Part shown: positions 1 through 9,700 of the stretch, one piece after another
Layout of the letters: every line of letters starts with the position of its first letter
Numbering within the stretch: the stretch's first letter is position 1
NCBI GenBank assembly: GCA_002104985.1
Contig: MCGO01000045.1
Coordinates: 248,001 to 312,000 of the forward strand
Direction: 5' to 3'
Length of the DNA stretch: 64,000 nt
Origin: Rhizoclosmatium globosum
Lineage: Eukaryota; Chytridiomycota; Chytridiomycetes; Chytridiales; Chytriomycetaceae
Notes under the pieces: model-generated
Databases searched by the model: none
What the model was told of the DNA's origin: nothing
Seen by the model: the letters and a program-made list of their open reading frames with translations, nothing else
Translations under genes and position numbers: made by a program

Positions 1-2
1 AC

Positions 3-281
3 GAGACCCAGATCAAGAACCAGTTTGAGATCTTGTGCGGTAACCCAAACACCGTTACTGTCATTCCACAGTCCGGTGCCCTTAACCTCAACGGTTTGAC
101 TCACCAGCCTCTCGATGCTGGTCACGAGAAGGACGGAAACCGTCTCTTTGTTGCTATTGCTGACTACCAGGGTACCACTCAGGTCGGAAAGTGTGGCCCA
201 GAGCTTGCTGCTGGTATCAACTTTGGTTACGGTGGTAAGGAGATTTCTCTCCGTGACTACCGTGTTGTCTGCATTGCTTAA
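3..281 (+). CDS. DM9/DUF3421-domain protein, C-terminal part (5' end outside window)
   Basis: The frame is open from the left edge and ends at a TAA at 279-281, so only the last 92 or so residues of a longer gene are present. The segment GHEKDG, LFVAIADY, then GKCGPELAAGINFGYGGKE and DYRVV follows the pattern of a DM9 (DUF3421) repeat: a Gly-His-Glu opening, a hydrophobic strand, a Pro/Gly-Lys turn, and a GGKE-x-DYxV close. DM9 proteins are small beta-rich proteins; animal members bind carbohydrates, and fungal members are mostly uncharacterised. No membrane segment is visible in this part. The family assignment rests on this motif pattern only; the role is not inferable from the fragment. 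Confidence 0.55.
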   Translation, partial: ETQIKNQFEILCGNPNTVTVIPQSGALNLNGLTHQPLDAGHEKDGNRLFVAIADYQGTTQVGKCGPELAAGINFGYGGKEISLRDYRVVCIA

Positions 282-849
282 ACTGTTCTTTTTCTGAACT
301 CTTTGTATGAATAAAAAAGTAATGACCCTGTACCTTGTACTCACTCACCTCAGTTTTGGCCGAGCTATTATTAATGATGAGGTTACAGCCTTGTCGTCTG
401 CGTTGTTTTGTTGTCGCTTGACTTGTGCAATACTCCATTTTAGAAATATGTTAAATTGGTGGCTGAGAGTCTGTACCTCAATTGACTCATAGGTTGCAAC
501 AACAGAATCTCTTGGGAAATAAGACACGCCCTTCTCTTAAGCGCATATTTCAATGTTGGTTATGTGGTAGAGGAGTTAATGTTGCAGTTGAGTAAATTGC
601 TGTTTCAGTGTTCTGCCAAGTTCTGAGGGACCATTTGAGTTCTGAGTGACAACCACCGTCATGAATTCAATCTAACATAGTTTATTCGCTGTTTCTCTTA
701 CATGCACTTCTGATTTATATTTTATAGATGAACGAAAATAAGCATAAGTTCATGATAATGATGAGGCTCTCCACATTAATGGATGACAGTAACCGCTCCT
801 ATTGCTCACTTCGAATTTGTTTGTCAAAACGTGTCGCTGAATTCCACAG
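282..849. other. intergenic stretch without recognised gene
   Basis: Roughly 570 bases between the DM9-type gene and monooxygenase copy A. It is AT-rich, has no convincing frame and no repeat that I can recognise. An open frame running from about 728 into copy A exists, but it is better explained as chance plus a one-base loss at the true start (see copy A). Confidence 0.6.
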
Positions 850-877
850 CCCCACAACCAATCTCCCCACAATTTCC
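850..877 (+). promoter_or_regulatory. shared upstream motif of the monooxygenase family (copy A)
   Basis: CCCCACA followed by CAATCTCC and CAATTTCC sits 11 to 38 bases upstream of the ATG of copy A. Closely related strings precede copies D, E, F, G and I at similar distances, on whichever strand the gene lies. It could be a core-promoter element or a conserved 5' leader. Function is inference; the recurrence is seen directly. Confidence 0.5.
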
Positions 878-887
878 ATCGCCAAAA

Positions 888-2300
888 ATGCCCTCTGTGT
901 TATCATTGGCAGTGGTCTCGTCGGCGCTGCAACAGCACTTGCTCTCCACCAAGTTGGAATTCAGAGCACGCTCTACGATCAAATTGATCTGGTAGATGCA
1001 ACAACAAAAGGTGATGTCGTCGAATTCGGCGACTCCGGAGGTGAGTGTTTCCGCTCCATTTGACACCATTGCTGATCAATTCATCGCTATTTCTTTACAT
1101 AGGCGGCGTTGCACTTCAGGCAGGGGGGCTTCGTGTGTTGCAAACCCTTGGTGTCTTGGATGAATGCATCAAACAAGGATTGCCATCCCGTTACGTCACT
1201 TGGGGGAAAATCGATGGATCGTCCCCGATCGTATGTGATGCTTTCGTGTGGAACCAGTACTCTGGTGAAACGGATCCCAAGCTTCAAATGCCGTTGTTGA
1301 TCCTTCGTTCGAGAGTATGACTCCAAATTGATTGTTTACGACGTGTTCCCCTTATCTCTCTCTGTTCATTTTCTAGCTTCACACTATTTTGATGCAAGCT
1401 TGCCAACGTGCTGGTATCAAGACGTTCGTGAACAAGAAGCTCGTGGATGTCAAGCAAGAGTCGTCATCTGTGACTGCGTTTTTCGCCGACGGTACCACCG
1501 CTACGGGTGATCTCCTCATTGGCGCCGATGGAATTCACTCTGCAACTCGTCGTAAGGTTTTCGGCGAAACCTTGAGAGCCAAATTCACAGGCGAAATGGG
1601 CCACATTGGTGTCGTGAACCTCAAGCAGCACAACATTACCATCAAGGAAACCGAGTTCTGCTCCTTCTTTGTGAACCGCGATCAAAAGTACGCCGTCGGC
1701 GTTCTCCAGCTTTCTCCCGAGATTGGAGCAGTTCGAGTGACCACGTTTGACGACCCAGAGGAAGAAGACCAGTCTTACCGTCCAGTCTCAGACTTGCCCA
1801 AACACGCTGGACAATTGGCTGATTTGTTGAAGCGTTGGGGAACGCCACCTCACATTGAAAAGATGATGAGAAACTCGTTCCGCGTTTCTGCAGCAAGTAT
1901 CAATGATTTACCTGACATGGACACTTATCGCAAGGATCGTGTCATTCTCATTGGTGATGCGGCGCATGGAATGGTTCCAAATGCTGGTATTGGTCTTTTG
2001 ACTGGTTTGGAGGACGTTGGAACGCTTCTGGCCATCTTCAAAAAGTTTCCTAAACAAGAGGATTGGAGTAAGGCGTTGGACTTGTACTCCAAGATCCGTG
2101 TGGAGCGTGGTACGGGAGCTGCAAATCAGGCAAGAAATATTCGCGTTCGTGGCATGGCTACTTCAATCTTTGGTAGTGGATTGAACCATTTTGTGTTCCG
2201 CATGATTGTTGCAGCAGGAAACAACGGATTCTTCAAGTTGTATAAAGTGTTTGATCCTGAAGCGGAGGTTTCTAAGCGTATCAGAGAGGAATTGGTTTAG
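888..2300 (+). CDS. FAD-dependent monooxygenase, copy A
   Basis: Flavoprotein aromatic-hydroxylase type enzyme (FAD_binding_3 / salicylate-hydroxylase-like), expected to use NAD(P)H and O2 to hydroxylate an unknown small substrate. Exons 888-1040, 1103-1314 and 1377-2300, with GT-AG introns of 62 nt each. The dinucleotide-binding motif GSGLVGAATALALHQVG is near the N terminus; GADGIHSATRR (DG motif) and IGDAAHGMVPNAGIGL (GD motif, FAD ribityl contact) follow in exon 3. Exon 1 is 153 nt where intact sisters have 154, and the ATG at 888 is one base out of frame with the Rossmann motif, so one base is missing between them. An alternative is a start at 728 in the open upstream frame, adding about 57 residues with no counterpart in the family. 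It heads a tandem run with B and C. Confidence 0.8.
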
Positions 2301-3146
2301 TGGCTTTACAATATTAATTCCTTTTAATCTATCCTACACACTGTTCAATATTCAAATCTTAAAATTTCAATTTCATCCACATGCCGACAGCCATTATTAT
2401 TGGAAGTGGTCTTATTGGTGCCGCAACAGCCCTCGCCCTTCACAAAGTTGGCATTCACAGCATTCTGTACGATCAGGTGGATCTAGCGCAAGCAATTGCC
2501 GAAGGAAACGCAGTAGAGTTTGGAGACTCTGGAGGTTTATTAGCCGTTTTGAAACATTCCTTTCCCCGCTGACGCTGGTCCTAAGGTGCTGTTGCTATTC
2601 AAGCGTCAGGACTTCGTGTTTTACGCAGCCTTGGCCTTTTGGATGAGTGCCTCAAGGAAGGAACCACCACGCCATACGCCTCCTGGGCGAAAATTGATGG
2701 ATCAGCGCAAGTCGTTATTGACACCCGCACATGGAACAAAACTGCGGGAGAGACTGATCCTGTGATGCAGCTGCCATTGCAGATCCTTAGATCTAAGGTG
2801 AGGGTCATATTGGTTGTGTACATCACCACACCACTTAAATTACGTCACTAGTTACATAGCATTCTGATGCGAGCTTGTCACCGTGCGGGCATTAAAGCTT
2901 ACGTAGGAAAAAAACTTGTAGACGTGAAGCAAGATGAATCGGTTGTTACGGCGACATTTGCAGATGGGACAATCGCTATGGCAGATCTCCTAATTGGTGC
3001 AGATGGAATCCATTCAACAACTCGTCGCAAAGTATTTGGTGAAAAACTGACTGCCAAGTTTACCGGTGAAATGGGCCACATTGGAGTTGTCAACCTCAAA
3101 CAACACAATATTGACCTCAAAGACACTGAGAGAATCATTTTCTACG

Positions 3147-3151
3147 TTGAT
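3147..3151. repeat. target-site duplication, left copy (TTGAT)
   Basis: TTGAT directly left of the retrotransposon matches TTGAT at 12154-12158 directly right of it. Five bases is the normal staggered-cut length for Ty1/copia integrases. Confidence 0.85.
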
Positions 3152-3691
3152 AATGAGAACCTCGGAGACGAAGCTCGTAATAGTAATGCTTGTAATTTGG
3201 TTCGTGGCCTGAGTGTTGTTGCAATAAGGTAAGCAACAGATGCGGCAAGGCGACGAGAACCCAAATGACAAACCTGAGTGTTGTTGCAATAAGGTAAGCA
3301 ACAGATGCGGCAAGGCGACGAGAACCCAAATGACAAACTGGTAGATCATTATATTTAGAACTTCGATAATAAGAGAATCATTCATAAACAAAAGAGAATT
3401 ACCCTGAGTGTTGTTGCAATAAGGTAAGCAACAGATGCGGCAAGGCGACGAGAACCCAAATGACAAACTGGTAGATACCAGTATCAAGAGGGGAGTCCCT
3501 TGCTTCTTATACACTCAAGGGAAAGGGAGAGATTTAAGGAATGATTAAATGGAGTGATTAAATGGACTTTCACTTGGTGTAAAAATAGTGGGAGGCACCA
3601 AGTGGACTGTGAGACACTGAGTGGACTGGAAACTAGATAGAAGAAAGATAACCCGGAAAGGAATTGTAGAAGATAGGCAGTATATCTCACA
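3152..3691 (-). repeat. 3' long terminal repeat of the copia element
   Basis: 540 bp, matching 11614-12153 along its length. In element sense it begins TGTGAGATATA and ends CTCATT, so the 3' end is TT rather than the usual CA if the duplication TTGAT is taken as the border. It holds three copies of a 65-bp sub-repeat (3208-3272, 3273-3338, 3403-3468) beginning CCTGAGTGTTGTTGC; the first two abut, the third stands apart. Confidence 0.9.
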
Positions 3692-3693
3692 CA

Positions 3694-3702
3694 CCCCCCA
3701 AG
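3694..3702 (-). other. polypurine tract of the copia element
   Basis: In element sense CTTGGGGGG lies two bases before the 3' LTR. This is the expected place and composition for the RNase H-resistant primer of plus-strand synthesis, although it is short. Confidence 0.6.
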
Positions 3703-3705
3703 ACC

Positions 3706-6700
3706 TTATAGGGTTGATACGTCAAATTCCCCAAATGCGTCTCGGCAGAACTCAAACTTGATCCAGCCCAGTCCTTTGGTCAGAATGTCAGCCAGCATTT
3801 TTGTGTCTGGCATATGTCCAACTGTGATCAAATGTTGTCTAACCAGGTCTCGGAGGAACATATACTTTACATCCATGTGTTTGGTTTTATGGCGTTGTGC
3901 TCCTTCCTCCAAATTGAAGACTGTGCCCTGATTATCACACCAAAGTCGAGTGGGGCCGTCTTGTGGGTATCCAAACCATGTGAGCATGTTGCGAACCCAC
4001 ACTAGTTCTTTTGCCACAGAACATGCAGCAATAACTTCTGCTGATACAGTTGAGTCTGCAACAATGGGTTGACGTTTGCTGAAGCTCAGTACTGCTGATT
4101 TTCCTATTCGAACCACAGCCCCTGTGGTGGATCGTCTTGTTGCAGCATCGCCTGCCCAATCAGCATCCCCAAATCCTTCTAGTAGAAACTCCGCTGGGCT
4201 TTCTGAACGACGGTAGATAAGTCCATAGTTTCGGGTGCCATTCAAGTATTCCAGCAGTTCCTGAGCTCGTTCCCAGTGAATTCGACGCGTTTTGGTTGTG
4301 TGTCGTGCAAGTTTACCTACAGCTTGCTGAATTGTGGGCCTGGTGATTGTGAGATATTGTAGCAGGCCAACAAGTCGATAATAGTTCTTTCCTGTGAGGA
4401 ACTCAGTATCTAAGGCAGACGGATCGTCTGTTGCGTCAAATTTGGAGTCGTCTGTCTGACGCCAAGCTGTACGGCGTTTTCCCGATTGATTCTCCAAGAA
4501 TTCTGATAAGATTCCCTCAAGATACGCAGTTTGACTCATTGATGAAGCTCCATCTTTGAATTGAAATACTATGCTGATGAATTGGTCTACACATGGCTTA
4601 ACAGTGAGTTCAAAGTGTTTTCCCAACTCCACTATCAACAATTCCAATTCCTTCTCAACATCCTTGTCTGCTGCAAAGAAGAAATCATCTGCCCATGTGA
4701 GCACATAGATAAAATGAGTCCTGCCTTCCTTGATGATTTCCTTCTTGAAGACTAACGGCTCATGTGGATTCCGAGTCATTCCTATTGATTCCAGAGCTCG
4801 ATCTCGGTTTCGTTCCCACATGAGTGGAGCTTGTCTTTGACCATACATGGTCCGTAGCAACTCGAGAACTTTACCTCGGTCTTCTGGAGCCACTTCCATT
4901 CCCTGTGGGACTTTAACATACATGACCCTGTCCCGATCCGTAGTTAAATGTGCACCTTTTGCATCGCACTGACGAGTAACCATTCCACGCTCAGTGACTA
5001 TTCGAGTGAGAATCTTCAGGGAGTTCATGTGTGGGGTACCTGAATATGTTTGGCTGAAGTCCACACCTTCTACTTGTCTCCTGCCATCCATACACAGGCG
5101 GGCTTTATATTGGGTTTCTCCAGTAATATCATTCTTCTTGATTTTGAGGACCCAAATAGTTCCCAGAGTGCGTGCACCTGGGGGAAGCCAAACCAGTTTC
5201 CAGACCTTAAGGCCCCAAAATTGCGAGAGTTCTTTCTCTATAGCAGCTCTCCATTTCTCATCTTTAAGCCCAGCTTGGATTGATGGCCCATCAAGAACTG
5301 AGAGTGCTAGTCCATATCTTTGACCCACACCTGTCAGAAAACGAACTTCATCAAGTTCTACTTCATCAAAGTCTTCTTCTTGAAGTAATAACGCAGTGGC
5401 ACATGAGGCAAATCCAGCTACTCCTTCTGACAGCCCAGCAAATGCTTCAAATGTATTCTGGGAACCACAGAATGCTGCCAGACCTTGTAGTGGAATAAAA
5501 CTTTTATCCTTAGCATCATGCTTTGGTACAACAGGAGGAGACGAAGCATATGATGGGGTTGATTTGTTGTAGTGACGTGAGCGACGATCCTTGTTGGACT
5601 TTGGTGAAGACAGTGTTTCCATGCAGATTTCTTGGAAAGGGTCTTGAAAGGCTGCGGGGGTTCGCGCGAGCGCAGCGAGCGCGGCGGATTTTGCAGGCGG
5701 CGAAGACGGCGAACACACACCTGACGCAGCGGCAACGTTAGAAACGGATTTTGCAGGCGGCGAAGACGGCGAACACACACCTGACGCAGCGGCAACGTTA
5801 GAAACGGATTTTGCAGGCGGCGAAGACGGCGAACACACACCTGACGCAGCGGCAACGTTAGAAACGGATTTTGCAGGCGGCGAAGACGGCGAACACACAC
5901 CTGACGCAGCGGCAACGTTAGAAACGGATTTTGCAGGCGGCGAAGACGGCGAACACACACCTGACGCAGCGGCAACGTTAGAAACGGATTTTGCAGGCGG
6001 CGAAGACGGCGAACACACACCTGACGCAGCGGTAACGTTAGAAACGGATTTTGCAGGCGGCGAAGACGGCGAACACACACCTGACGCAGCGGCAACGTTA
6101 GAAACGGATTTTGCAGGCGGCGAAGACGGCGAACACACACCTGACGCAGCGGCAACGTTAGAAACGGATTTTGCAGGCGGCGAAGACGGCGAACACACAC
6201 CTGACGCAGCGGCAACGTTAGAAACGGATTTTGCAGGCGGCGAAGACGGCGAACACACACCTGACGCAGCGGCAACGTTAGAAACGGATTTTGCAGGCGG
6301 CGAAGACGGCGAACACACACCTGACGCAGCGGCAACGTTAGAAACGGATTTTGCAGGCGGCGAAGACGGCGAACACACACCTGACGCAGCGGCAACGTTA
6401 GAAACGGATTTTGCAGGCGGCGAAGACGGCGAACACACACCTGACGCAGCGGCAACGTTAGAAACGGATTTTGCAGGCGGCGAAGACGGCGAACACACAC
6501 CTGACGCAGCGGCAACGTTAGAAACGGATTTTGCAGGCGGCGAAGACGGCGAACACACACCTGACGCAGCGGCAACGTTAGAAACGGATTTTGCAGGCGG
6601 CGAAGACGGCGAACACACACCTGACGCAGCGGCAACGTTAGAAACGGATTTTGCAGGCGGCGAAGACGGCGAACACACACCTGACGCAGCGGCAACGTTA

Positions 6701-9700
6701 GAAACGGATTTTGCAGGCGGCGAAGACGGCGAACACACACCTGACGCAGCGGCAACGTTAGAAACGGATTTTGCAGGCGGCGAAGACGGCGAACACACAC
6801 CTGACGCAGCGGCAACGTTAGAAACGGATTTTGCAGGCGGCGAAGACGGCGAACACACACCTGACGCAGCGGCAACGTTAGAAACGGATTTTGCAGGCGG
6901 CGAAGACGGCGAACACACACCTGACGCAGCGGCAACGTTAGAAACGGATTTTGCAGGCGGCGAAGACGGCGAACACACACCTGACGCAGCGGCAACGTTA
7001 GAAACGGATTTTGCAGGCGGCGAAGACGGCGAACACACACCTGACGCAGCGGCAACGTTAGAAACGGATTTTGCAGGCGGCGAAGACGGCGAACACACAC
7101 CTGACGCAGCGGCAACGTTAGAAACGGATTTTGCAGGCGGCGAAGACGGCGAACACACACCTGACGCAGCGGCAACGTTAGAAACGGATTTTGCAGGCGG
7201 CGAAGACGGCGAACACACACCTGACGCAGCGGCAACGTTAGAAACGGATTTTGCAGGCGGCGAAGACGGCGAACACACACCTGACGCAGCGGCAACGTTA
7301 GAAACGGATTTTGCAGGCGGCGAAGACGGCGAACACACACCTGACGCAGCGGCAACGTTAGAAACGGATTTTGCAGGCGGCGAAGACGGCGAACACACAC
7401 CTGACGCAGCGGCAACGTTAGAAACGGATTTTGCAGGCGGCGAAGACGGCGAACACACACCTGACGCAGCGGCAACGTTAGAAACGGATTTTGCAGGCGG
7501 CGAAGACGGCGAACACACACCTGACGCAGCGGCAACGTTAGAAACGGATTTTGCAGGCGGCGAAGACGGCGAACACACACCTGACGCAGCGGCAACGTTA
7601 GAAACGGATTTTGCAGGCGGCGAAGACGGCGAACACACACCTGACGCAGCGGCAACGTTAGAAACGGATTTTGCAGGCGGCGAAGACGGCGAACACACAC
7701 CTGACGCAGCGGCAACGTTAGAAACGGATTTTGCAGGCGGCGAAGACGGCGAACACACACCTGACGCAGCGGCAACGTTAGAAACGGATTTTGCAGGCGG
7801 CGAAGACGGCGAACACACACCTGACGCAGCGGCAACGTTAGAAACGGATTTTGCAGGCGGCGAAGACGGCGAACACACACCTGACGCAGCGGCAACGTTA
7901 GAAACGGATTTTGCAGGCGGCGAAGACGGCGAACACACACCTGACGCAGCGGCAACGTTAGAAACGGATTTTGCAGGCGGCGAAGACGGCGAACACACAC
8001 CTGACGCAGCGGCAACGTTAGAAACGGATTTTGCAGGCGGCGAAGACGGCGAACACACACCTGACGCAGCGGCAACGTTAGAAACGGATTTTGCAGGCGG
8101 CGAAGACGGCGAACACACACCTGACGCAGCGGCAACGTTAGAAACGGATTTTGCAGGCGGCGAAGACGGCGAACACACACCTGACGCAGCGGCAACGTTA
8201 GAAACGGATTTTGCAGGCGGCGAAGACGGCGAACACACACCTGACGCAGCGGCAACGTTAGAAACGGATTTTGCAGGCGGCGAAGACGGCGAACACACAC
8301 CTGACGCAGCGGCAACGTTAGAAACGGATTTTGCAGGCGGCGAAGACGGCGAACACACACCTGACGCAGCGGCAACGTTTGCTGAATCTTCAAATCCGTC
8401 ATTGCCCAGTATCTTACTGAATGCCGGCATAGTTGTGTTTGAGCGCAATGTACGTCGAGGTGCAGGTGTTGGAGTTGCAGGTGTGTCCTCTTCTTCTGAT
8501 TCTGAATCGCCGTCTACAACATTAACATCCACTTGGCTAGGTGGTGTTGCTGTCGCTGGAGTTTCTGCTGGAGTTCCATAATCTGATGGTGTTGATGGTT
8601 GATCAAGGGATGGTGTTGGAGATAGGATTGCGTGAGGTTGTGTTGCAGTTGAAGATACATCTCTCTCCACTTCATTGATGACAACTGATTCAGATGTTTC
8701 ATCATTTGTAAGCACCCCCCATGATCGTCGGCGTTCCAAGTTGTCTTGAATGGTTTCAGGGTCATGAGGAAATCCAGTGTCATCTCTGAAGTCAGACCAG
8801 CTGAGAGATCGAATAGGTGCAGAAAGAGGTTCATGAGTTCCGGGATGGAAGTGATCTTCCCTGAAATACACATCCCTTCCAACCATGATGGATGTGGCAT
8901 CATTATCAACGGTAAGACATCGGTATCCTGGATGTTCCCGGCGAGGTTGCCATGGATAGTTGGAGTGGCCAATGTAGCGTCCTCGGACAGCACGTGGACT
9001 GACTTTCCCTTCTATGTAGTTCTTGGGTAGTACACGAATGTACATTGTCTGGAACATTGTCTTAAGATCGCGAACTGTTGGCTTCTTTCCAAAGAGTGCT
9101 TGATGAGGGGTGATAGTGTGATCACTGTGGAGGAAACTGTTGTAGATTTGGCACTGGTTGTTCATTCCATCAACCCAAAGATTGGTAGGAGCGTTTGCCC
9201 TTATTTGTAGAGCACGGTGTCTGCCCATTGCAATGCCATGCCAGCCTTCCTCCATACCCAAAGATTCAGGCTCTGCTGTACCAGTGTTGATGAATGACAC
9301 ACCATTCTCCTCACACATGTCCAGAAACCATTGAGGGTGGTTTTCACCACCTTTGTCCAGAAACCATGATTTCACTTTCTGTCCAGTTGTTCGTTCCAAC
9401 CATCTCCAGGACCATTGCAAATGTTTTGCAGCTTTGCCTTTACTGTCTACTCCAAACCCAAAGCGATACCCAAGTGCGTTTGGAACAGTGAACGATATCC
9501 AATATTTACTACCTCCAAGTGAGACATTTGAAAATACCATTAGATCCATAGTTACGACTGCCAGGAGGTCATCTGGGACATATTGTGCTCCTTTAGATCT
9601 AGAATGTGGTAAACGGGGCAGTTTTCCAAGAATACATGCCTCACAGGGACAAGACCCATTCACCAGTACTTCAGCATCAAGATCAAGACCATCCACAGCC

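Noticed and set aside
728..887. N-terminal extension of monooxygenase copy A starting at 728
   Set aside because: No sister copy has it, and the shared upstream motif at 850-877 falls inside it, which fits a non-coding leader with the real ATG at 888.
5687..8379. CRISPR-like array
   Set aside because: The 60-bp units are contiguous with no unique spacers, and the array is coding within gag-pol.
5418..8402. A second long open frame (about 990 codons, Arg/Leu-rich repeats) overlapping the minisatellite on the minus strand
   Set aside because: It is the other reading of the same 60-bp unit; a 60-bp repeat keeps any stop-free frame open along the array. It has no domain outside the repeat.
9200..9260. 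Loss of the integrase catalytic Glu (reading IAMGRHRA as the NGVAERK site)
   Set aside because: Counting from the second Asp (LDKGGE), the Glu of GMEEGW falls exactly at the canonical +36 position, so the DDE triad is intact.
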